This document shows, piece after piece, positions 52,601-64,000 of a DNA stretch of 64,000 nucleotides. Numbering within the stretch: position 1 is the stretch's first letter; every line of letters begins with the position of its first letter. Source of the stretch: Thamnaconus septentrionalis (Eukaryota > Chordata > Actinopteri > Tetraodontiformes > Monacanthidae). A program made the translations under genes and the position numbers. The notes beneath the pieces are model-generated. The model saw nothing but the letters and a program-made list of their open reading frames with translations. It was not told the origin of the DNA and did no database searches. Location: contig CM020510.1 in the NCBI GenBank assembly GCA_009823395.1, positions 14,669,773 through 14,733,772 of the forward strand, read 5' to 3'.

Positions 52601-55600
52601 GATGTGCTCTTCTTGTCCGTTAGTTTTAGGAAAAACTGCTTCACGCTTTCAGCATTTTACTCTCACCTTTACCCATGACGCGGGTGAACTGTCCAGGGAT
52701 GTCACCTTCAGAAATGGGCGTGGCTGGAGAGTCTCCATCGCAGGGAGGCGGGTTGTGTGTCTGGAAGCCCTCAGAGGCTTTGTCCGCTCCCGTTTTTGTG
52801 GCCTCTGCAGGGGAAGCAGCTCTGTCCTGCAAAGTCTGAGCTGCAGAGGGAGGACTGTAGGCTTTTATAGGCGTGATGATGATCTGCTGCAGCTCCTGAA
52901 GGGCATTTCGCAGGTTTCCCCCTTCCAAAATATCCTGCAGTGAAATGACAGTGTCAGTGTCGCATACTGTGGTTTGCTTCAAGTCTAAAGTCAGGAGAAA
53001 TAGAGGCACAGCTGAAAATGTACAGGCTTAATAAATTTAAAAAAGTAAATAAGAGACAGAATTTAAATAATACAGAAGCAAACAATACATTTTAGAAACA
53101 ACATACCAATTAAGAACAATTTTACAGGATAAAAATATTATATCAACATACTGTTGTAAGGTTAAACTTTGGCTTTGTCAATCAAACGCTGCTGGTTTTG
53201 TCTTTGGTTTATGGGCTTGATGCATCTATTTGTACCTCTACAACTGTGTACTGCACAACTTTAAAAACAGAAGCCTGGGAGCTCCCAGAGAAACAGCCAA
53301 TTAAATATAACCCAAATTCTCCAAACAAGCCGAGTTGTTATTTTGTCTGTCAACTGCCTGCAACCTATGGCTGAGTCAACTAATGAGACATCTGCTGCTT
53401 AGCAAAGACCGTCACAGTCCGACAGCATCAGCACCAACTTATCTGCTGTGTTATCTGCTTATCACGGAGCTGACTCAGTACTGGGGTAATGCACTGACTG
53501 ACAACAAGTGGCAGAATCTGCATATAGATGTCAAAATGATCAAGAAAATATGCAAAAAGCTCAGATCAGATGTGATCATCAATCCATGATTGTTGATGAA
53601 AATCAAATAGTGGTGCTTATTCAATATCATACAGACATGTATTTTTTACATTTTACAGTACATTATTAAATTAATGCACAAAGTTAGTTGTGAAGCTGGT
53701 AGAACACAGTTTCATTTCAGCTTTCTTCCAAGTTAGTAAGAGCAGAGAGGAAGATCAAGGATCATCATAAAAGCCTCGAGGAAGGCAAATGTGTCCTGTT
53801 GAAATAGTATAATAGAAGACAGATCATCCTCAGGAGCCCTGCTGTGGCTCCGTTCCTCTGCTAACTAGCAAAAGACATTCACAGCGACACAACTGTTGAG
53901 AGGTGATGACTATCAAGCACTTTCTCCACTGATCTACGATTAGTTTGTGTTAAGGTTCATCAGGACGAAATGCTGTTTCTTTCACAGCGCCACCACCGCC
54001 CGGTGTGAATTACCTTTTCTAAGGACTTGAGGACGCTCTGTCTCTCCCGAAGCTTCTGAATGCTCAGGGCGATCTTATGCCGCGCCCCTTTAGTGACGTT
54101 CTGTAATGACATGAGAAGACAATGGCTTTACTTCATGGTAAATACCCGAGAATAAACCCAATCTCCGTTTATGTCATCGGAGCGTCGGCAAGGAGGCAAA
54201 ATTGTACAATTTGTATGTGCGGCTGCCTTGATACAACTGTGGGGGTGTGTTGCTTAATTTCATGCCCCATTGAGGGTTGATGTATCATCAGGTTTCAGGG
54301 AAATAATGATTACCAATGATAATAAGGATGAAGGGAGACAAAATGAAAGCATAGCAGCGGTATATTAAAGGAGGGAGGGGGGTTCAATAAACCTGTGACT
54401 CCAAATGCTGCTCTGTAAGAATCATCATCTCCTCGTAGGTCATCTGGGAGAAAAGCGATGCGTATTTGTGGAGGCGGAGACTTTTCAACCACGCAGGAAC
54501 ATCTACAACAAATAATCACAGAGGGAGAAAAAACACAGGAAGCGTTACACCCTGGAAGCATGACACACGCTTTCGTTCCAGCAGAACGTCAAAGAGCCTC
54601 GCGGCGGCCGACCTTTCATGCCGCTGCCGTCCTCCTGGAAGGTGTTGCGAGCGGAGCCCTGGTCTTCCGTCTGCTCGCTGCCCGACGACGCCACGCTGCT
54701 CTGCGGCGACAGCGGCGCGTGATCGGTCGAGGCAAAGTTCTGCCGCCCCACTGCGTCGTCGGGGCTCACCCAGTCAGAGCCGCAGGCCTGGGGGCTGCAG
54801 GGGATGGCGGCCATGGACTTCTTCAGCCCACTGAGCTGCATCTGTCCGCCCAGACCTGGCACGGGCGGGACAAGGAGATAAACGACAAACTGAATTATTA
54901 AAACAATGACAAGAGCACAAGAAAAGAACAGGAATCTACTGCATGAATCAATACTGCCGTATTGAAATTAGCGAGTTGCCTGGGCTTCAGTAAAGGTGAT
55001 GTCATGAGTGACTATTACATAGATAAAATATTCTTTATTTAATAAGCTGTGTTTCATTTGCAGCAGATCAAAATGCTATACTTTGTTTCAAGCGAAAAAA
55101 AAATGAAGATTGACCATTTAATTCCACCATAACCACTACTAACTGAACCAATTACCTAATGAATTATAGTTTTTTTTCCCTCTCTCTCTTCCCCCTTGTC
55201 CTGTCCGGCCATAACGACAAGCAGAAATGTGTCTGAATGTTTTTGTGATGGCTAACAGATTTTATTCTCAAAGGTAGAGCTTTTGACCCGAGGGTGCAAA
55301 TCCCACAGGTCGGTTCCCGAACCTGTTGAGAGGTTTTATTACATTTTTATGGATGAGTGATATTCTGGCCATGACCAGACAGAGGGAGGGATACAGAGTG
55401 AGAAAGAGAGTAGTAAGGGGATGTAAGTGAGGGGCAAAAGGTATTGAGCTGAACCAATTACCTGCGTTACTGGTGTTGATGGGAGAGGACATCCCGCTCA
55501 GGAAGGGCATGTGTCCGTTCTGGCCTGCGGGAGACGTGCTGGATGACTTGTCGTGCCAGGCGTTTCCTGGGTCCAGCGCCTCGGCGGAGCTGGGCCATTC

Positions 55601-56307
55601 GTCGGAGCCCTGGTGCGAGTGGTAGGGGCTGGATGGGACCCGGGGGGCGTAGCCACTGGAGAGGTGCTCCTCCAGGTGGTTGAGCCACATGGCCAGCGAG
55701 GTGCGGTCGTCCAGCGTGGTGGCGGGGTGGATGAGGGCATAGGAGAGCAGCTGTCTGCTCTCCTCCACGAACAGGCTACTCTCGATGGTGTGACTTAACA
55801 CTTTCTGCAGCAGCTTCATGTACTCGCATTTGGCCTCGCTGTTGCGCGGCTGCAGCAGCGGCAGGTGGGAGAGCAGCAAGGACACGACCTTCTCCTTTGG
55901 CTCCTGGTGCCACTGGCTGACAATCGCTGATCACCGAGAGAGCAAAACATTACAAACATATACATCAAGAAATTGTTTTGAAGATTTTCTTTAACACGTT
56001 GTGATGTGAAGCTGTATACAGTTGTCTAATTCCTCTTTAAAGGCTGATCTACTGGAGTCCAAAAGGAAAAATAAAAATAGGTTACAGAATAAATAAGCTG
56101 TGCTCAGTTACCTGCATTGTTGGCCTCTGCTTCCAATATGTGGATCTCCGTGCAGTCCGCCAGCCAGTGTTCCAGGCAGATGTGCAAGAAGCGAGCCTGG
56201 GTGCGGGACACCCTCTTCAGGAGGGACAACAGCGCCACCGTCTGTTCGCATTCGTTCCAGCTCTTGAACCATTCCGTCAGGATGCCAACCTGGTCTCGGA
56301 ACATCAT
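49639..56307 (-). CDS. samd4b: SAMD4B / Smaug2 RNA-binding translational repressor, 12 coding exons
   Basis: Smaug proteins bind CNGG stem-loops through a SAM domain and repress or deadenylate mRNAs in cytoplasmic granules. Coding exons on the minus strand: 56,307-56,112; 55,926-55,462; 54,855-54,613; 54,502-54,393; 54,100-54,014; 52,934-52,667; 52,558-52,473; 52,242-52,127; 51,932-51,734; 51,490-51,364; 50,108-50,025; 49,667-49,639. All junctions are AG/GT, phases agree, and they sum to 2,010 nt (669 residues; human SAMD4B is 694). The N-terminal Smaug similarity region starts [19 protein letters not shown]. The SAM domain (about 302-365; [27 protein letters not shown]) lies in exons 4-5. 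The C-terminus [13 protein letters not shown] and [14 protein letters not shown] is conserved. [33 protein letters not shown] and [11 protein letters not shown] match SAMD4B rather than SAMD4A. An in-frame ATG six codons upstream (56,325) is less likely, because MMFRDQ is the family start. Confidence 0.95.
50494..50869 (-). mobile_element. Full-length tRNA-derived SINE (V-SINE type) with 13-bp target duplication
   Basis: Flanked by exact 13-bp direct repeats TCTGTGGAAATTC at 50,481-50,493 and 50,870-50,882. Read on the minus strand, it begins with a tRNA-like head: an A box TGGCGCAGTGG (50,858-50,848) and a B box GGTTCGATTCC (50,814-50,804). The central part contains GGAGTTTGCATGTTCTCCC, typical of vertebrate V-SINEs, and it ends in a (GAAT)n tail at the low-coordinate end. 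It lies in the samd4b intron between the exons ending at 51,364 and starting at 50,108, in the sense orientation. Intact promoter boxes and a perfect target duplication suggest a fairly recent insertion. Family naming is from memory of the V-SINE group. Confidence 0.85.
52935..54013 (-). other. samd4b intron 5
   Basis: A 1.1-kb intron between the SAM-domain exon and the following exon. The in-frame runs inside it are not coding, and no repeat family is recognised. Confidence 0.8.
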
Positions 56308-56609
56308 GGCGCGTCTCCCTCGCAAGGAGAACAGGGAAGCAGCGACGGAGAGAAGAGGGCGCGCTTGAAGACGCGGAAGAGACGAGTCTTACGCCGCACA
56401 GCGGGATTTGATTGGTGGCAGTCCTGGGATCCCCTCAGACTGGACCGAGGGGCCCTCACATGGTTCAGGTGCAGAAGGGGTTGCAGACAGGTGGGCTGTG
56501 CCTTATGAAGGACTGTTCAAAGTGTGCGTCAACTGCAGTCGGTAGTGTCACGAGGAGGAGGAGAAGATCTTCTCAATCTGGCATGTTCAGGATCACGTCA
56601 TAGGCGTCC
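56112..56609 (-). other. First coding exon of samd4b including 5' UTR
   Basis: A splice acceptor (TTTTGACAG, ending at 56,610) precedes position 56,609 on the minus strand, so about 300 nt of 5' UTR lie in the same exon as the start codon at 56,307. At least one further upstream noncoding exon must exist. Confidence 0.6.
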
Positions 56610-58308
56610 TGTCAAAATCAACAGACAAACAGGAAAGAACTTTAAGTGTGCAAAACTGAGATGACACGAAACACACAGTGGTGTTGCACACATGAGCGTT
56701 ATGATGTTAGACACCCTTGTTTACATTTAGACACGTGCTCCTCAAAGCCCGAAGCTAAAAACCAAGCGACAGAACGGAAACGATGCTCATGTGTTTTAAT
56801 GAGAGGAAACCTTAGTTTGCAAGAAGAAAAGGCACATTGAATGATAGCCCTAAAAAGATTACAGCACTCACAGGACAAACATGCTGATTTCTGCTTTTCA
56901 GGCTGTGCAAAATTACCATTCATTGGAATATAACAAAACACTGGATTATGAAAAAAAATATCTAGATAAATATTAAACTTAATTGTGCAAATCTCTTCTG
57001 GAAAAAGATAATGACACTTATTTGACTATTTCTTTGAAGAAAGAAATATGAAGATTAAAGAGTTGCCTGATGGACAATCCAGTCACTAACAAAATGTCAG
57101 ACAAAAGTTTTCCAAATGCTCAAATCTCAGGTGTCAGGAGTATCTCATCAGTAATGATACAGCAATAACAGTAAATGAGTCTTTTTTTCCAAACAATTAA
57201 TTGGAGCAACATTGTGAAGTGCAACACACATAAGAAATCATTTGTGATATTGTTGTCATGGACGGCAGAGTTTTCCCCTTTTCAGATTTTATTTCTGCAT
57301 CTGTTCAAGGGGAAAGAAAGGTAACTGCTCGAAAGCAGGGCCCTGAAATTTGCACCTCCTACTTGAAATGTGGGAAACTTGAAACGCTACATAATGACTA
57401 ACCTCTGTCTCCTACTTGCTTTGGAGTTTGTGAAAACATTTATAGTATTTGTGAAAGAGCAATCAAATTCTGAGACATACTGTGTCTTACAATCGGGACC
57501 ACAGTTAAACTGTTTCTTGAAAATGATAAAGTTGGACTCAGCAATTTTTTTTTTTCTTAATTACACCAGACCGCCACAACTATATTTAAATTAATTCCAT
57601 GGTGAGAAAACTATAGGGAAAAGTGGAACAATATGTGAAAACTCAAAGTGCTAGTAAAATAATGGGTGTTTCACAAACTGTGGTCCCCAACTTCTAAGAC
57701 AACTGATGATCTTCAGAAGAAGCTGGGCTTCAAACAGAAAATGATTTCTAACTCTCCATACAAAACATTTGCACAAGACTATTTCGAAACCTCCTATTAT
57801 AGTGACCAAGAACAAGGGCGGCACTTTTGGGTCGCCCTGGTCTTCAACTCTTTGTCTACCTGCATCTCTTTAAAAGGTGACAGGCTACTGAGATTTAAAT
57901 TTAGATCATAAAATTTATATTGTGATGCCAAAAAAAATCACATAGACCCACAGATGAATATACGACACAAAATGCTTGACCATCAGATGTCGCAATTTTA
58001 GACCGTAAAACATACCGGACCTGTAAACCAGTCAACGCAACAGCTTCATAAAGTTTCATTGCATCATAACAATTAATGACCACCAGTGCTTGTTTTCTGT
58101 AATGATTACAATTGAGCAATCTCGATTATTTATAAAGATAACAATGTTATATAGCTCTTTTCTGTGTTTCGAAGCCTACTTCTATCTTAGCGGTGCTAAC
58201 AGGGAGGCACAGCCGCAATTACAATCGACAGCAGGTTAGCTAGATGGCTGCTTACAGCTACGCGAATTACAACTTTAAATGAACAGACTGCTAGGCTTTG
58301 TTGTTTAC
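56610..58308 (-). other. Predicted samd4b 5' UTR intron
   Basis: Between the acceptor at 56,610 and a good donor (GGAAAAG followed by GTAAAC) at 58,308-58,307. AT-rich; open frames such as 57,666-57,911 plus show no recognised family. No repeats named. Confidence 0.4.
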
Positions 58309-59351
58309 CTTTTCCAGTTGTCAGATGTTAGTGAGCTAGGCTACAATGCTAACAGATAGCCAGCTCGACGGTGGGTTAGGGATGGCTAACTGCAATACTA
58401 GCACTTAGCTTCTTAGGTAGCAAGTTTGGCTAATAGATGCAATAATGTTAGCTTAGCTGAAAGAAGCGTAGATTTCGATCCCGTACAAGGTATTCCTTTG
58501 GCGTATTCCTTTACAGCGGCAAGGTGACTTGATTCCAAGCAGACCACGTTGAAGAATTTATGTACAAAACGTTTATTACAATACAGAAAATAGCGAGTGT
58601 ACGCCTGGAGAAATCTACTTCGATTTTGAGTTGACGTAAGACGTGCGTGAAACGTCATACGTTTGAATTGGACGTACCTTTTGTTCCACCCGCACGCTGG
58701 GAAATGAAAATTTAATAAAATTGAAAACACAACAGGTTTGTTTTTCTTCTTTAGGACTAAACAGAAAAGAGGAACAAAATCGAAAAATAAAGATTTGTTG
58801 TTTTCTATATGTATGCATTGTGCTCTTTTGCAAAGAATTTCTTGAGTGGCTAAAGAAACTGTTAAATATTGTGTTATAATATTAAACTATGACAATATCT
58901 GTCGGCAAAATACAAAATGTTCACATATGACCTTTATATGAGATAGACTTTCCGATTTGAAATACGAAACAATAGCTATATCATTTAAAACTGAGGGTCC
59001 TCATTGGACTATTTTACCGTCGCAAGCTTTGATACGTGTTCGCCAAAGAATAAGTCTGGAAATTGTTGGCAAATATATTTAATTTTTCCACTTTTTATTT
59101 TATTTTTATTTATTTTTTTAAGTCAAATGAAATTCTTTTAAGTCATGTTTAAGCGCTAAATAAAAAGACCGTTGCAGCGACACACACTGGCACCTTTCTT
59201 GTATGTTAAAAGTGACAGGAAAACAGGAAGAAGAGGCGCTCCCTCTGTTTGCGATTTCGCTGCCATTTTCACGAAGAAGCTCATAGAGTAGCTGTCAAAA
59301 CAGCACTTCCCCAGAGAGCTGATACCACCCTGAAGACAAAAGGACGCAAAT
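58309..59351. promoter_or_regulatory. Divergent promoter interval between samd4b and gmfg
   Basis: The minus-strand samd4b noncoding exon (ending at 58,309) and the plus-strand gmfg first exon are head to head within about 1 kb. A YY1-like motif (reverse complement AAAATGGC) lies near 59,262-59,269, just upstream of gmfg. There is no obvious TATA box. Start sites are inferred, not seen. Confidence 0.35.
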
Positions 59352-61229
<1,878 letters not shown>

Positions 61230-61671
61230 TGTTGCTTTTCTTAAATTTCAGGGCATTATCTGAGGTTTTGTAATAACGGATTGTTTGGGGGTTTTGTATC
61301 TACACTTTTTTTTTTTTTTTTTTTAAAGCATATTAATGCAATTAAAACTCATTTGATACTTCCAACCATCCATCTTCTGTTATCTGTACTCAGGGTTGCG
61401 GCAGCCAACTGCAACTGTCTTGGGGCAAAGACAACTTGCTAGTTTGTTGCAGGGCCACAAACACTCACACTCAAACCTACAGAGTCATCACAATATTTTG
61501 GTTAGCTTGCTATTGAAATGGAAACCTACCAATCTGCAATTATTTTAAGCATAAATTTGAACTAAGGAAATTGAGCAGAGGCAGTGTTGTACAATAAAAT
61601 TATACTGACTTTTTTTTTTTAAACTTCATTTCCTCAGAGGGAAAAAACTACTACAAAGTTTTCTAAATAAA
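61230..61671 (+). other. gmfg 3' UTR with candidate poly(A) signals
   Basis: AATAAA hexamers on the plus strand lie at 61,593-61,598 and 61,666-61,671. The interval includes a poly-T run and a decayed SINE fragment (separate entry). The opposite-strand paf1 poly(A) signal lies only about 20 bp further on. Confidence 0.5.
61362..61500 (-). mobile_element. Decayed SINE/LINE tail fragment
   Basis: Diverged copy of the tail half of the element at 50,494-50,869. It shares the CCATC tail, the CAGGGTYRCGG word, the ACTGTCTTGGGGCAAAG block and the GCAGGGCCACA block, in the same orientation. The tRNA-like head is missing, so it is a truncated old insertion in the gmfg-paf1 tail-to-tail interval. Confidence 0.7.
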
Positions 61672-61688
61672 AAGCAAATCACCTGTAT

Positions 61689-61694
61689 TTTATT
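61689..61694 (-). terminator. Candidate paf1 polyadenylation signal
   Basis: AATAAA on the minus strand about 280 nt beyond the paf1 stop codon. With the gmfg signals it places the two convergent genes' 3' ends within a few tens of bases of each other or overlapping. Confidence 0.5.
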
Positions 61695-61974
61695 ATCCAT
61701 GTGGAGGGTGTACAGAGGAAAGACAATAATACATAATTGTGAGTGTCTGACAAGAACAAAGTAATCAAATACAAACAGCTAGTGGTGCACTTATTAAATC
61801 TAAAAATGCCTCAAGACAAGTGTCCCTCGGACAAAAAAAAGCAGTAAGCATCTGTGCAGTGGATATCTGCAACCATAGAGAGTACAGTCCCTGTGTCTAG
61901 TGACACAGCAACAACGCAGCAGAACACGGAGGGAAACCAGGAGGCCGCCGTCTTTCCGTCCGAGGCCGCTGAGC

Positions 61975-64000
<2,026 letters not shown>

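Noticed and set aside
55268..55461. Extension of the samd4b second coding exon in the open frame
   Set aside because: The donor at 55,461 (GCAG followed by GTAATT) ends the SAMD4B homology; the downstream open frame is intronic.

Overview
The window looks like vertebrate nuclear DNA from a teleost fish, probably a percomorph. It has spliced genes with GT-AG introns, compact introns, abundant (GT)n, (AT)n and poly-A/T microsatellites, teleost-type SINE and LINE relics, and no prokaryotic gene organisation. Homology calls come from reading translations against remembered family sequences; no search was run.

Layout. Positions 1-43,400 hold no protein-coding gene that I can support. The block contains microsatellites, two CpG-rich segments (about 2,480-3,330 and 38,140-38,480), a 529-bp inverted-repeat-bounded DNA-transposon relic (10,238-10,766), a retroviral RNase H fragment (about 27,664-27,813), the 3' end of a CR1/Rex1-like LINE (about 34,021-34,711) and a 239-bp (AT)n tract (42,829-43,067). 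It reads as a regulatory desert or a long intron.

Positions 43,472-64,000 are gene dense. In order: (1) a SOCS4/5-type suppressor of cytokine signalling on the minus strand (coding exon 45,202-43,472), probably the fish-specific socs9, with a separate 5' noncoding exon near 46.5 kb. (2) samd4b (Smaug2) on the minus strand; all 12 coding exons are resolved between 56,307 and 49,639, giving 669 codons, and a full-length tRNA-derived SINE with a perfect 13-bp target duplication sits in one intron. (3) gmfg (glia maturation factor gamma) on the plus strand; seven coding exons from 59,352 to 61,229 give 141 codons, and one intron looks like a minor-spliceosome AT-AC intron. (4) paf1, the last six coding exons on the minus strand (64,000-61,975), cut by the window edge.

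The gmfg-samd4b-paf1 neighbourhood matches human 19q13.2. The trio GMF-SAMD4-SOCS4/5 is also found on human 14q22 as GMFB-SAMD4A-SOCS4. The SOCS gene here may therefore be the ohnologue of SOCS4 that stayed next to gmfg/samd4b in fish and is not found there in mammals. The products have unrelated cellular jobs (cytokine signal shut-off, mRNA repression, Arp2/3 debranching, Pol II elongation), so their linkage is ancestral synteny rather than a pathway cluster. No previously undescribed biological system is evident. The most interesting items are the AT-AC intron, the paralogon position of the SOCS gene, the polymorphism-prone glutamine tract and the intact SINE.
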